This document shows positions 1 through 8,910 of a stretch of DNA of 49,795 nucleotides, piece after piece. The DNA is from an uncultured Bacteroidaceae bacterium (lineage in GTDB: Bacteria > Bacteroidota > Bacteroidia > Bacteroidales > Bacteroidaceae): assembly GCA_905235575.1 (NCBI GenBank), contig CAJOLZ010000024.1, positions 1 through 49,795 of the forward strand, given 5' to 3'. The position numbers and the translations under genes were made by a program. The first letter of the stretch is position 1. The number at the start of each line of letters is the position of its first letter. A model generated the notes under the pieces. It was given only the letters and a program-made list of their open reading frames with translations. It did no database searches and had not been told where the DNA came from.

Positions 1-630
1 ATCCAATTCTTGATTAACTTGGTCAAGTTTTCCTCGCTTTTCTCTCAAATTGATTCTGATTTCAGTCAGCGTTTGATTGAGAAACTTTATCTGGCGCAAA
101 ATATCCTCCTTGTTGGAGTCGGATTCCTGTTATTGCGCTTCAAGTTCTGCTATCTGTGATTGGATTTCCTCTTGCCGATGAGTAAGATTCTCAATCATGG
201 TGGTGAGTCCTTTCACGGCACGACGCTTGGTTTCAAGTTCCTCTTCAAGAGATTTGTTCTCGCGATGAAGTTCACGGTTATGCTCTTCGAGCGACTTGTG
301 ACGTGCGCCTGTCTCATGGATGTCATCGCCTCGTTCCAGTCCCCACTTCTCGTTTACGGCAGCATATCAATCGTGCCATTCACGCATCTTGTCACGAGCT
401 GCAACAAGAGAACCGCCTCCGAACATGTCCTTGGCAGACATACGACCGTCCTCCAAGATTGGAGTAATGGTAGCATGAATGTGACAGTTCTTCTCGTCGC
501 AATGTGCAATAAAGGAAACGATGTTCTTCTCTCCAACTCTCTTGGCAAGTGCTTTATTGACAATATCACTCGTTCGGTACCGCTGTAGCACTTTTGTGGT
601 ACCGTGCGTAGCGGTGAGATGGTACCTGTG
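1..630 (-). pseudogene. MOBV-type relaxase (Mob/Pre) remnant, cut by the window edge
   Basis: The reverse-strand frame encodes HCDEKNCHIHA (about 516-484), which matches the HxDE...HxH metal-binding motif of MOBV/Pre relaxases. These nick the transfer origin of mobilisable plasmids and elements. A charged coiled-coil tail, typical of the C-terminus of these proteins, follows up to the window edge. The same frame runs from 630 to 1 with only two interruptions: TGA at 369-367 and TAA at 132-130. Each is one C-to-T change from a sense codon (CGA, CAA), so I read them as nonsense mutations in a decayed gene. The N-terminal catalytic part is missing: upstream of codon GTG591 the frame reaches a stop at 633-631. 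The gene's 3' end lies beyond the window. Family assignment is good at motif level; the parent element is unknown. Confidence 0.75.
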
Positions 631-701
631 CTATAGACGTGTTGCGAGCGTGGTTAAGAGATGTCCCCGCAGCGCGGACGCGGATATGCCCTTCACTATG
701 G

Positions 702-1080
702 TCACGAAAGCACCTGATTTAGTGTTTGGAGTTTCTTCCGGTTCTCTCTCATGGACTGTCCCTCAAACCGAATCAAATGGGATGAGTGTTGGATGCAGTC
801 GAGGATAGCATCAGCCACAGTAGTCTGTCCGATATAATCATACCATTTGTCATAGGGCAGCTGCGAGGTGATGATGAGCGATTTCTTCTCGTATCTGTCG
901 TCCAGCAGGGTCAGCAGGGCCAGGCGTGTTAATTCGTCGATGGAATGCAGTGCGAAGTCATCGTAGATAAGCAGGTCGTACTTGTTGAGTTTCTCGAAAA
1001 ACTCCTTCGTAACGCTCTGTGTATTGGCACACTTGAGTTGGTGCACGAAGTAGTTCATGCTCATACTTTCAATCAGACAC
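702..1080 (-). pseudogene. istB: 5'-truncated istB, IS21-family transposition helper ATPase
   Basis: This is the C-terminal part of an IstB-like AAA+ ATPase, which assists the IS21 IstA transposase. The Walker B segment LLIYDDF is present, followed by DDRYEKKSLIITSQLP (the sensor-1 region) and the usual C-terminal block ending in TLNQVLS and TGA at 704-702. Homology starts near SMSMNYFVHQL (about 1070), so the N-terminal domain and Walker A are absent. No istA or terminal inverted repeats were found nearby. The break lies only about 30 bp from the promoter of the next gene, on its upstream side. Without Walker A it cannot be an active ATPase. Together with the relaxase remnant it marks an old insertion or deletion scar. 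Confidence 0.8.
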
Positions 1081-1108
1081 GACCATCTCTGAGAAAATCT
1101 GCACAACT

Positions 1109-1140
1109 TTTGCTTTTCTGCGCGCTTATTCGTAACTTTG
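1109..1140 (+). promoter_or_regulatory. Bacteroidota-type promoter of the 1174 operon
   Basis: TTTG at 1109-1112, a 20-bp spacer and TAACTTTG at 1133-1140 match the -33/-7 consensus (TTTG, TAnnTTTG). The predicted transcript starts about 30 nt before the ATG at 1174. Confidence 0.75.
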
Positions 1141-1173
1141 CACGCAAAAAGAATAAAATAAAGAACGCGCGAA

Positions 1174-2055
1174 ATGAACAACCGACGAAACATCATTATA
1201 GGCGCCGTGGCTGCCGTGGTGATATTCTGCGCCGTGATAGCCCTGATGGGGCTGCGCATGAGAGAGCAGAAACGCGCCACCGAGCAAATGCTGGAGCTGG
1301 CCGAGATGGACAAGCTGGAAATGGAGAACGAATATGAGCAGTTCGCCATGCAATACAACGAGATGAAGATGCAAATCAACAACGACTCGCTGGTGGCACA
1401 GCTCGAACAGGAACAGCAACGCACCGAGGAACTGCTCGAAGAGCTGAAACGCGTGAAAAGCAGCGATGCAGCCGAGATAATGCGACTGAAGAAAGAATTG
1501 GCCACACTGCGCGAGGTGTTGCGCAGCTACGTCCTGCAGATAGACTCGCTCAACCGCATGAACGAGGCACTGGCACAGGAAAATTCGAACCTGAAAACCC
1601 AGAACCGGCAGGCTCAGGAACACATCAGCAACCTGAGCTCCGAGAACGAGACGCTGTCGAACAAAGTAGAAATAGCCAGTCAGCTGGACGCCACCGGCAT
1701 ACACGCCGAAGGACGCAACAAACGAGGCAAGGCTGCCAAGAAGATTGCTGACGTGAAGAAATTCGTGATTTCGTTCACCGTTGCACGCAACGTCACCACT
1801 TCGACGGGCATACGCAGTCTATACCTGCGCATAGCCACTCCCACGGGCGATGTCCTCAGCAAGGGAGGCACCTTCCAGTTCGAGAACCGTGCGCTGGAAT
1901 ACAGCATCCGCAAAGACATCGAATATACGGGCGAGGAACAGAGCGTGACGGTTTACTGGGATGTGGCCGAGACACTCAGTGCCGGCACCTACCGCGTAGA
2001 TATCTTTGCCGACGGGCACAACATCGGCTCCACCACGCTCAACTTCGAGAAGTAA
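1174..2055 (+). CDS. Membrane-anchored coiled-coil protein, function unknown
   Basis: A 293-residue protein. One N-terminal transmembrane segment (residues about 8-26, [19 protein letters not shown]) is followed by a long coiled coil rich in E, Q, L and R (about 30-180). A compact C-terminal domain (about 195-293) is beta-rich, with [12 protein letters not shown] and [11 protein letters not shown]. The layout suggests an inner-membrane anchor projecting a periplasmic stalk and a beta-sandwich head. I do not recognise a named family with certainty; similar proteins are annotated as hypothetical in Bacteroidales. The stop codon overlaps the trmB start (TAATG), so the two are translationally coupled. 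A good promoter lies directly upstream. Confidence 0.75.
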   Translation: MNNRRNIIIGAVAAVVIFCAVIALMGLRMREQKRATEQMLELAEMDKLEMENEYEQFAMQYNEMKMQINNDSLVAQLEQEQQRTEELLEELKRVKSSDAAEIMRLKKELATLREVLRSYVLQIDSLNRMNEALAQENSNLKTQNRQAQEHISNLSSENETLSNKVEIASQLDATGIHAEGRNKRGKAAKKIADVKKFVISFTVARNVTTSTGIRSLYLRIATPTGDVLSKGGTFQFENRALEYSIRKDIEYTGEEQSVTVYWDVAETLSAGTYRVDIFADGHNIGSTTLNFEK

Positions 2056-2822
2056 TGGGAAAGGGCAAGCTGGCCAAGTTTGCCGAAATGGCCCAGAACC
2101 CACTGGTGGTGGAATGCCCCTTCGCCTGCATACAGCAGGGCCAGAAAACCATGCGCGGACGATGGCACGAGGAGTTCTTCCACAACACAAACCCCATCGT
2201 ACTGGAACTGGGATGCGGACGCGGCGAATATACCGTAGGACTGGGACGCGCCCAAAGCGAGAAGAACTTCATAGGAGTGGACATCAAGGGAGCGCGAATG
2301 TGGACCGGAGCACGCGAGGCACTGGAGAGCGGAATGGGAAACGTAGCCTTCCTGCGCACCCAGATAGAGTTCATCACCCACTTCTTCAGTCCCGGCGAAG
2401 TGAGCGAGATATGGCTCACCTTCTCGGATCCGCAGATGAAGAAAGCAACCAAGCGACTGACAAGCACCCACTTTCTGAAACGCTACCGCCAGTTTCTGAT
2501 TCCCAACGGACGCATACACCTGAAGACCGACAGCAACTTTCTCTTCACCTACACCGAAGAGATGCTGCGCCACAACGGCATACCCACCCTGGCCTCCACA
2601 CGAAACCTCTACGAGAATCCCAGCGACGAGCTGGAACGACAGGCGGCATCGATACAGACATACTACGAACAGATGTGGCGCGACAGAGGCATCGACATCA
2701 AATACCTGTGCTTCGAACTGCCGGCTGAAGGAGAACTTGACGAACCCGAAACAGATATCCCGCTCGACGAATACCGCAGCTATGGACGCACAAATCGCAG
2801 CGGAAAGACAACTGCTCATTAA
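2055..2822 (+). CDS. trmB: tRNA (guanine(46)-N7)-methyltransferase
   Basis: This enzyme uses S-adenosylmethionine to methylate N7 of G46 in the tRNA variable loop. The SAM-binding motif is [14 protein letters not shown] (residues about 51-64). The family signature is seen as [13 protein letters not shown] (about 123-135), where Proteobacteria have FPDPWPKK. The length (255 aa) is usual. The start overlaps the preceding stop by one base, so this ATG is well supported. Mrp follows after 11 bp. The last 20 or so residues are acidic and poorly conserved in such proteins. Confidence 0.93.
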   Translation: MGKGKLAKFAEMAQNPLVVECPFACIQQGQKTMRGRWHEEFFHNTNPIVLELGCGRGEYTVGLGRAQSEKNFIGVDIKGARMWTGAREALESGMGNVAFLRTQIEFITHFFSPGEVSEIWLTFSDPQMKKATKRLTSTHFLKRYRQFLIPNGRIHLKTDSNFLFTYTEEMLRHNGIPTLASTRNLYENPSDELERQAASIQTYYEQMWRDRGIDIKYLCFELPAEGELDEPETDIPLDEYRSYGRTNRSGKTTAH

Positions 2823-2833
2823 CCATAAAACCC

Positions 2834-3985
2834 ATGACACCCAACGAAAAACAGAATATCACAATCTCGCGTGACAGCATGAGTGACGGAACCATCTATC
2901 CCGCCCTTATCACCAACGCCCTCTCCACCGTGCGCTATCCCGGCACGGGAAAGAATGTCGTGGAGATGAACATGGTGGCCGACGACCTGCGCATCGCCGG
3001 ACTGCACGTGAGTTTCACACTCGTCTTCGACAAACCCACCGACCCCTTCATGAAGTCGATGGTGAAAGCCTGCGAGGCTGCCATACATGCCTACGTAAAC
3101 CCCAACGTCGAAGTGGAGATAACGACCAAAGCACTGCAGGCACCGCGCCCCGACCTGCCCGACCTGCTGCCCGGTGTGAAAAACATCATCGCCGTATCAA
3201 GTGGCAAAGGCGGTGTAGGCAAAAGCACCGTTGCCATCAATCTGGCCATCGCACTGGCACGGCTGGGACATCGGGTCGGACTGCTCGACTGCGACATCTT
3301 CGGTCCCTCGGCACCCAAGATGATGGGCGTGGAGGACGGACGGCCATACAGCGAGAACATCGAAGGACGTGACCTCATCCTGCCCCTCGAGCAATACGGC
3401 GTGAAGATGCTGAGCATCGGTTTCTTCGTCGAACCAGACCAAGCCACCATCTGGCGCGGAGGCATGGCAAGCAATGCACTGAAGCAACTCATCGGCGACG
3501 CACACTGGGGCGACCTCGACTACTTCATCCTCGACACGCCACCGGGCACCAGCGACATACATCTTACACTCGTGCAGACCATTCCCATCACTGGTGCCGT
3601 CATCGTGAGCACACCACAAGACGTGGCACTGGCCGACGCACGCAAAGGCATCAGCATGTATGAGAACGAGAAGGTGGGAGTTCCCATTCTGGGACTGGTG
3701 GAGAACATGGCATGGTTCACACCGAAAGAGCATCCCGAAGAGAGATATTACCTCTTCGGACGCGAGGGAGTGAAGCGCCTGGCCGAAGACATGCAACTGC
3801 CGCTGCTGGGACAGATTCCTATCGTGGAGAGCATCTGCGAAGACAGCGACAAGGGAACACCACCAGCACTCCATCCAGAAACCATCACAGGACAGGCTTT
3901 CATACAACTGGCCGCCAACGTGGTCGCACAGACGGAGAAGCGAAACAAGGAACAACCACCCACGACCATCGTGGGTACAAAATAA
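2834..3985 (+). CDS. mrp: Mrp/ApbC-type P-loop ATPase, Fe-S cluster carrier
   Basis: A member of the Mrp/NBP35 family, which binds and transfers Fe-S clusters in the cytoplasm. The N-terminal DUF59 (MIP18-like) domain covers about 15-105. The P-loop domain starts with SGKGGVGKST at residues 123-132, including the deviant-Walker-A lysine. Switch motifs DCDIFGPSAP and ILDTPPGTSDIHLT follow. The C-terminal CxxC that ligates the cluster in many homologues is not visible: the corresponding segment reads ENMAWFTPKEHPEERYYLFG. A second possible start is Met16 (2879), which begins close to the DUF59 homology; I kept the upstream ATG. It lies 11 bp after trmB and 9 bp before the glucanase gene, within one apparent operon. 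Confidence 0.92.
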   Translation: MTPNEKQNITISRDSMSDGTIYPALITNALSTVRYPGTGKNVVEMNMVADDLRIAGLHVSFTLVFDKPTDPFMKSMVKACEAAIHAYVNPNVEVEITTKALQAPRPDLPDLLPGVKNIIAVSSGKGGVGKSTVAINLAIALARLGHRVGLLDCDIFGPSAPKMMGVEDGRPYSENIEGRDLILPLEQYGVKMLSIGFFVEPDQATIWRGGMASNALKQLIGDAHWGDLDYFILDTPPGTSDIHLTLVQTIPITGAVIVSTPQDVALADARKGISMYENEKVGVPILGLVENMAWFTPKEHPEERYYLFGREGVKRLAEDMQLPLLGQIPIVESICEDSDKGTPPALHPETITGQAFIQLAANVVAQTEKRNKEQPPTTIVGTK

Positions 3986-3994
3986 GCGTACAAC

Positions 3995-5335
3995 ATGAAA
4001 ATCAGACACATCCTGACCCTCTGCGCCTCGTGCATCGCAATGGCAGCCTCGGCACAAAGCATCCAGATCTACCGAAACGGACAGGTGATGGGGTCATACG
4101 AACTGGAAGACATCGACAGCATCAGCTTCGACCATCGCCCCAATCTGTGGAACCAGGCTGAAGTGAACGTAAGCTACTATTACGCGCCCAACGGAAGCCA
4201 AACCGACGATCCAGAGACCACATTCGAGAACGGCATATACACGGTGCCACTCACCAAAGCCACCTTCGCACAATGGCAGGCGCAGATGTTCTTCGTCACC
4301 GACATCGCCACCGATTCGCACAAGAAATACGATTTCACCGTCACGCTGACAGCCAGCAAGCGCATCGGCAACGCCACCGTCAAGCTGTATCAGAACGGGC
4401 AGGACGGACTGTACTACTTTTCGGAACAGATTACTCTGACGGCCAATCAGGAATACGTCTTCACGAAGACCGGCATGGACGGCATCGACATGAGCCAACT
4501 GGCACTGGTGCTCGACTTTGGCGGCAACACGGCACAGACCAACGTGACCATCAGTAATCTGCGAATAAAAGAGAGCGACTACGATTCTTCGCTCAACCCC
4601 GAATGTCCGCTGGAGGGATACGACCTCGTCTGGCACGATGAGTTCACAGCGAGGACCGTGAGTTCTTTGCGCTGGACCTACGAAAAGGCTGAAGCCGGAT
4701 GGGTGAACGAGGAACTGCAGAACTACGTGGAAAGCAGAACGCCGCAAGGCAATTACGTGACCGAAGTGAACGACGGAATACTGAAGATTCGCGCCCTCAA
4801 GGAAGGTAACAAGGTTTACAGCGCACGTATCTACGGCAACAAGAGCAAAGGCTTCAAATATGGATATTTCGAGGCGCGCCTGAAACTTCCGCAGGGCAGA
4901 GGTACATGGCCGGCTTTCTGGATGATGCCCGTCAGTTTCAGCAGCTGGCCAGCCGACGGCGAGATTGACATCATGGAAGAGGTCGGATACAACCCCAACA
5001 AGGTGTCAAGCAGCATCCACTGCAACGCCTACAACCATCAGCAAAACACGCAGAAGACACACGAAATGACATGTCAGGCAGCTGAGCAGAGCTTCCACGT
5101 CTATGCACTGGAATGGACCGAGGACTACATCCGCACCTACGTGGACGGGAAAGTTCAGCTCTACTTCGAAAACGACAAGCTCGGGAACAAGGACACTTGG
5201 CCATTCGACAAAGCCTTCTACCCCATTCTGAATCTGGCATGGGGGGGCACCTGGGGCGGTCTGAATGGCGTGGATGAGAGCGCATTGCCGGCAACGCTCG
5301 AGGTGGACTACGTGCGCGTCTGGCAAAAGAAATAG
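3995..5335 (+). CDS. Secreted GH16 glucanase (laminarinase-like)
   Basis: A 446-residue exported glycoside hydrolase. A signal peptide ends near ASAQS (residues 20-22). A short segment, QIYRNGQVMGSYELEDIDSISF, is typical of the N-terminus of many Bacteroidales surface proteins. A beta-sandwich resembling a family 4/9 carbohydrate-binding module covers about 50-195. The GH16 domain (about 205-446) carries the catalytic signature EIDIMEE, with nucleophile Glu323, Asp325 and acid/base Glu328. The longer form of the motif (ExDxxE) and the surroundings (GTWPAFWMMP, GTWGG) fit the laminarinase/beta-1,3-glucanase branch; the substrate is inferred. It lies 9 bp after mrp, an odd place for a degradative enzyme. 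Confidence 0.9.
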   Translation: MKIRHILTLCASCIAMAASAQSIQIYRNGQVMGSYELEDIDSISFDHRPNLWNQAEVNVSYYYAPNGSQTDDPETTFENGIYTVPLTKATFAQWQAQMFFVTDIATDSHKKYDFTVTLTASKRIGNATVKLYQNGQDGLYYFSEQITLTANQEYVFTKTGMDGIDMSQLALVLDFGGNTAQTNVTISNLRIKESDYDSSLNPECPLEGYDLVWHDEFTARTVSSLRWTYEKAEAGWVNEELQNYVESRTPQGNYVTEVNDGILKIRALKEGNKVYSARIYGNKSKGFKYGYFEARLKLPQGRGTWPAFWMMPVSFSSWPADGEIDIMEEVGYNPNKVSSSIHCNAYNHQQNTQKTHEMTCQAAEQSFHVYALEWTEDYIRTYVDGKVQLYFENDKLGNKDTWPFDKAFYPILNLAWGGTWGGLNGVDESALPATLEVDYVRVWQKK

Positions 5336-5433
5336 GAGTATCGTTCCGTGGCAGATTCGCATCGCGCAAGATGCCTATTCGCGCACGCGCATATATAAGT
5401 AAGGTGGATTGCGTGGTGAGAAACGGCAGAAAA

Positions 5434-5513
5434 CGCTCCACGCTTTTCGGCTTGTCGCACCACGCTGTGACAGCCTTCGCACCACAGTGCGACAGCCATC
5501 GCTCCACGGTGCG
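5434..5513. repeat. 22-bp-period palindrome array, copy 1 (4 units)
   Basis: Units start at 5434, 5456, 5478 and 5500 and are separated by 8-bp spacers. Unit 1 is degenerate (CGCTCCACGCTTTT); units 2-4 are CGCACCACGCTGTG, CGCACCACAGTGCG and CGCTCCACGGTGCG. Most of the 342-bp gap 5336-5677 contains only this array and the transporter promoter. Confidence 0.9.
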
Positions 5514-5627
5514 TTTCAAACCTCTCCCTGACGCAATCTCCATAAACGGTCATTTCCAGTTCGAGGAAAAAGTGTGCTTCTCTGCTCAAAAATCCACACA
5601 TTCGGTACACTGCGCCGAGATTCTTCG

Positions 5628-5635
5628 TATATTTG
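5628..5635 (+). promoter_or_regulatory. Promoter -7 box of the DASS transporter gene
   Basis: TATATTTG fits TAnnTTTG and is preceded by a weaker upstream box (TTCGG near 5601). It argues for the ATG at 5678 over the upstream in-frame TTG at 5633, which lies within the box. Confidence 0.55.
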
Positions 5636-5677
5636 CAAGCCGAAAGTAATTCATTGCAAGGACAAAAAACAAAGACC

Positions 5678-7147
5678 ATGACAGAACAGGACGAAGCCGC
5701 AGTGGGGCTGAGCAGAAGTTTTAGTCTGAGGAAGTGCATCATACTTCTGATTATAGCGGCCATCACGACCGTCGTTTGGAATCTGCCTTCCGCCAGTTTC
5801 GGCATCGAAGGCCTGACGGCGGTTCAGCAGCGCATCATAGCCATTTTTGTGTTTGCCACCCTTGCCTGGCTGACCGAGCCCATCCCTGCGTGGGGCACCT
5901 CGATTGTCATCATCGCACTCATGTGCCTGACCGTCTCGGAGCATGGGTTGCTTCCTTTCAAGGGTGAGGACGTGGGCCAGTTGCTGAAGGCGAAAGACAT
6001 CATGGGCACGTTTGCCGACCCCGTCATCATACTCTTCCTGGGCGGATTCATTCTGGCCATAGCTGCCAGCAAGAGCGGACTCGACGTAGTGCTGGCACGA
6101 TACCTGATACTCCCCTTCGGCAACAAGAGCCAGAATACCTTGCTGGGCTTCCTGCTCATCACGGGCTTCTTCTCGATGTTCGTCTCCAACACGGCCACGG
6201 CAGCGATGATGCTTGCATTCCTGGCACCCCTCTTCGCGGCACTGCCAGCCAACGGAAACGCACGCACAGCGCTCATCCTCGCAGTGCCCGTCGGTGCAAA
6301 CATCGGTGGCATGGGCACACCCATAGGCACACCGCCCAACGCCATCGTCATGAAAGTGCTCAACGACCCCGACGGGATGAACATGGGACTGGGATTCGGC
6401 GACTGGATGCTCATCATGTTCCCCCTCACCATTGTCATTCTGCTCATCGCCTGGCGCATGATTCTCCACCTATACCCCATGAAAGATGTAACCGTGAAGC
6501 TCGATATCAAGGGCGAGATGCAGAAAAGCTGGCGCATGTGGGTGGTGGTTGCCACGTTCATCATCACCGTGCTGCTGTGGATGATACCGTCGGAATACAC
6601 AGGCCTCGACGCCAACGTGATAGCGCTCATACCCATAAGTGTCTTCACGCTGACGGGTGTCATCACAGCCAGCGACCTGGGCAAGATAGACTGGTCGGTG
6701 ATATGGATGGTGGCAGGTGGCTTTGCGCTCGGAGTGGGCCTGAACAACACGGGACTGGCCGACGCAGCCATCAAGAGCCTCCCCTTCGGGGCGTGGAGTC
6801 CCCTGGCAATACTCCTCATCTCGGGCCTCATCTGCTTTGTGCTCTCCAATTTCATCTCCAACACAGCCACGGTTGCGCTGCTGGCTCCCTTCATAGCCGT
6901 CGTATGCACCGGCATGGGCGATAAACTTGACGTCATCGGCGGCACCCCAACCGTGCTCATCGGCATAGCCCTCGCCGCATCGGCAGCCATGTCTCTGCCC
7001 ATCTCCACGCCTCCCAACGCCATCGCCTACGCAACGGGGCTGGTGGATATGAAAAACATGTTCAGAGTAGGTCTCAACATAGGCATCATCAGTATGATAC
7101 TCAGCTACATAGTGCTATACTTCGCCGCGATGGCAGGACTTATCTGA
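5678..7147 (+). CDS. DASS-family (SLC13-type) sodium/anion symporter
   Basis: A 489-residue inner-membrane carrier of the divalent anion:Na+ symporter family, which imports dicarboxylates such as succinate, or sulfate or phosphate. Hallmark SNT motifs occur twice, SNTATAAMM and SNTATVALL, each in a re-entrant hairpin. Each half also has the partner substrate-site loop (GTPIGTPPNAIVMK; SLPISTPPNAIAYATG), showing the inverted-repeat fold. About 12 membrane segments are visible. The start at 5678 was chosen because the promoter box overlaps the upstream alternative. The exact anion cannot be read from sequence; dicarboxylate is most likely by family. The terminator at 7177 follows. Confidence 0.9.
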   Translation: MTEQDEAAVGLSRSFSLRKCIILLIIAAITTVVWNLPSASFGIEGLTAVQQRIIAIFVFATLAWLTEPIPAWGTSIVIIALMCLTVSEHGLLPFKGEDVGQLLKAKDIMGTFADPVIILFLGGFILAIAASKSGLDVVLARYLILPFGNKSQNTLLGFLLITGFFSMFVSNTATAAMMLAFLAPLFAALPANGNARTALILAVPVGANIGGMGTPIGTPPNAIVMKVLNDPDGMNMGLGFGDWMLIMFPLTIVILLIAWRMILHLYPMKDVTVKLDIKGEMQKSWRMWVVVATFIITVLLWMIPSEYTGLDANVIALIPISVFTLTGVITASDLGKIDWSVIWMVAGGFALGVGLNNTGLADAAIKSLPFGAWSPLAILLISGLICFVLSNFISNTATVALLAPFIAVVCTGMGDKLDVIGGTPTVLIGIALAASAAMSLPISTPPNAIAYATGLVDMKNMFRVGLNIGIISMILSYIVLYFAAMAGLI

Positions 7148-7176
7148 GCCCACCAGCAAGACACATCCACACACAT

Positions 7177-7217
7177 GCCCCTCTGCTGCAACGACATGCA
7201 ACGGAGGGGCTTTTTTT
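7177..7217 (+). terminator. Rho-independent terminator after the DASS gene
   Basis: GCCCCTC (7177-7183) pairs with GAGGGGC (7204-7210), followed by seven T (7211-7217). The 20-nt loop is rather long. This gene therefore has its own terminator, separate from the palindrome array just downstream. Confidence 0.7.
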
Positions 7218-7242
7218 GTATCAAGAAAACAACGTGCAGAAA

Positions 7243-7322
7243 AGCACCACGGTTTTCGGGCTGACGCACCACGGTGCGATGCCCGTCGCAGCACGTTGCG
7301 AAGCTTGTCGCAACACGGTGCG
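7243..7322. repeat. 22-bp-period palindrome array, copy 2 (4 units)
   Basis: Units start at 7243, 7265, 7287 and 7309. Unit 1 is degenerate (AGCACCACGGTTTT); units 2-4 are CGCACCACGGTGCG, CGCAGCACGTTGCG and CGCAACACGGTGCG, with 8-bp spacers. It lies between a terminator and the xseA promoter. Confidence 0.9.
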
Positions 7323-7378
7323 TCAGATGAGGACAAATTTTTCCGCCTCGCACACTCTGTCGATTCGGGGTTTTTATG

Positions 7379-7386
7379 TACATTTG
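7379..7386 (+). promoter_or_regulatory. Promoter -7 box of xseA
   Basis: TACATTTG matches TAnnTTTG. The -33 element is not clear. It would give a leader of about 45 nt before the GTG start at 7438. Confidence 0.5.
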
Positions 7387-7437
7387 CAATGGATTTCGAC
7401 GAGAGAAACCCGTTTAGGAAAATAAAGAAGAAGCTAC

Positions 7438-8694
7438 GTGACGCTATACGAACTGAACCATTTGGTACGCACCACCATCGAGGGCTCACTCAACGAGGAG
7501 TACTGGGTGGAAGGCGAGCTGAGCGACGCGACGGCCGGATATGGCGGTCACTTCTACGGCGAGCTGATTGAGAAGGACGGGCGCGGACAGGCCATCGTGG
7601 CCCGCGCAAGGGTCACCTGCTGGGCTCGCACGTACAACATCCTGCGCCTGCGCTTCCAGCGCGACACGGGAGAGACGTTGCGTGCCGGAATGAAAGTGAA
7701 GCTGCTCGTGGGGGTGACGTTCCACGAACAGTATGGCTATGCGCTGAACATACACGACGTCGACTCCACCTACACATTGGGCGACATGGCACGCCGGCGA
7801 CGCGAGATACTGGCGCAGCTGGAGGCCGACGGCATACTGCACGACAACCAGCAACTCGTCCTGCCACGCCTGCTGCAGCGTGTGGCCATCGTATCCTCGG
7901 CCACGGCCGCCGGATATGGCGATTTCTGCAACCAGATTCGCAACAACGAGTATGGGCTCGCCTTCGTCACACAACTCTTCCCCGCCACCATGCAGGGGCA
8001 GAACGTGGAGGAGAGTGTCATATCGGCACTCGAGAAGATAGCCTCGGAGGCTGAGCGGTGGGATGTCGTGGTCATCATACGCGGCGGCGGTGCCACGGGC
8101 GACCTGAGCGACTTCGACAGCTATCCGCTGGCCTGCTGCGTGGCGCAGTTTCCGCTGCCCGTAATCACCGGCATCGGGCACGAGCGCGACGAAACGGTGC
8201 TCGACTACGTGGCACACACCCGAGTGAAGACTCCCACAGCTGCCGCAGCCTTCATCATCGACCACCAGGCACAGGAAGCCGCAGCCCTCGACACGCTGCA
8301 ACAACGCATCGGACGCGCCGCAACAGAGTGTGTGGCCGAAGCACGACGACGCATGGAACGGTGCAGTCTGATGCTGCCCATGCTGCTCGCCAGAATGTGC
8401 ACCAACGAGCAGAACCGCCACCGGCTGATGGCGCAGCGACTCTCGTCCTCGCTCCGCGAACGCATCCAACGCGAACGACATCGGCTCGAACTCGCCACAC
8501 AACGACTGGCGGCCGCCGACCCACAGGCTATGCTGCGCCGCGGATACAGCATCACACGAACCAGCGACGGACGCGTGGCGACATCGATTCGGGATGTATC
8601 CGAAGGCGAGACAATCACCACCCAACTGGCCGACGGAACCATCAGCGCACAAATAACAGGAACGAACACAACACCCAACCAGGATGGAAAATAA
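7438..8694 (+). CDS. xseA: Exodeoxyribonuclease VII large subunit
   Basis: The large subunit of ExoVII, which degrades single-stranded DNA processively from either end. The N-terminal OB-fold runs about 1-100 (YWVEGELSD, GYGGHFYGELIEKDG). The catalytic domain contains AIVSSATAAGYGDF, RGGGATGDLSDFDS and ITGIGHERDETVLD. A coiled-coil region and a C-terminal tail (LRRGYSITRTSDG) follow. At 418 aa it is normal for the family. The start is GTG with a purine-rich AAGAAGAAG ahead of it; an ATG at 7389 is out of frame. It overlaps xseB by 11 bp, so the two subunits are coupled. Confidence 0.93.
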   Translation: MTLYELNHLVRTTIEGSLNEEYWVEGELSDATAGYGGHFYGELIEKDGRGQAIVARARVTCWARTYNILRLRFQRDTGETLRAGMKVKLLVGVTFHEQYGYALNIHDVDSTYTLGDMARRRREILAQLEADGILHDNQQLVLPRLLQRVAIVSSATAAGYGDFCNQIRNNEYGLAFVTQLFPATMQGQNVEESVISALEKIASEAERWDVVVIIRGGGATGDLSDFDSYPLACCVAQFPLPVITGIGHERDETVLDYVAHTRVKTPTAAAAFIIDHQAQEAAALDTLQQRIGRAATECVAEARRRMERCSLMLPMLLARMCTNEQNRHRLMAQRLSSSLRERIQRERHRLELATQRLAAADPQAMLRRGYSITRTSDGRVATSIRDVSEGETITTQLADGTISAQITGTNTTPNQDGK

Positions 8695-8884
8695 ACTGAC
8701 CTACGAACAAGCAATGCAACGCCTCGAGCAACTGCTCGAAAAGCTGGAAAGCAACGAGGTGAACCTCGACGACATGGGACAATGCGTCCGCGAAGCACAA
8801 CAATTGCTGAAATATTGCAAAGAATGCCTCTATGAAGTAGAAAAAATCACCGCAACAATGCAAGATGTCGGCGAAAAAGAGTAA
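8684..8884 (+). CDS. xseB: Exodeoxyribonuclease VII small subunit
   Basis: A 66-residue helical protein that binds XseA as multiple copies. LTYEQAMQRLEQLLEKLESNEVNLDD is the family signature, with the expected length. It overlaps the 3' end of xseA. Its TAA stop lies within the likely ilvE promoter box. Confidence 0.93.
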   Translation: MENKLTYEQAMQRLEQLLEKLESNEVNLDDMGQCVREAQQLLKYCKECLYEVEKITATMQDVGEKE

Positions 8885-8889
8885 CTTTG
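8882..8889 (+). promoter_or_regulatory. Possible ilvE promoter -7 box overlapping the xseB stop
   Basis: TAACTTTG matches TAnnTTTG and includes the xseB stop codon. No good -33 TTTG is visible, so ilvE may instead be read through from xseAB. Confidence 0.4.
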
Positions 8890-8910
8890 CCAAGAAAAAC
8901 TTTAACTACA

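Noticed and set aside
7389..7440. ATG 7389 as the xseA start
   Set aside because: It is not in the xseA frame; GTG 7438 matches the homologous N-terminus.
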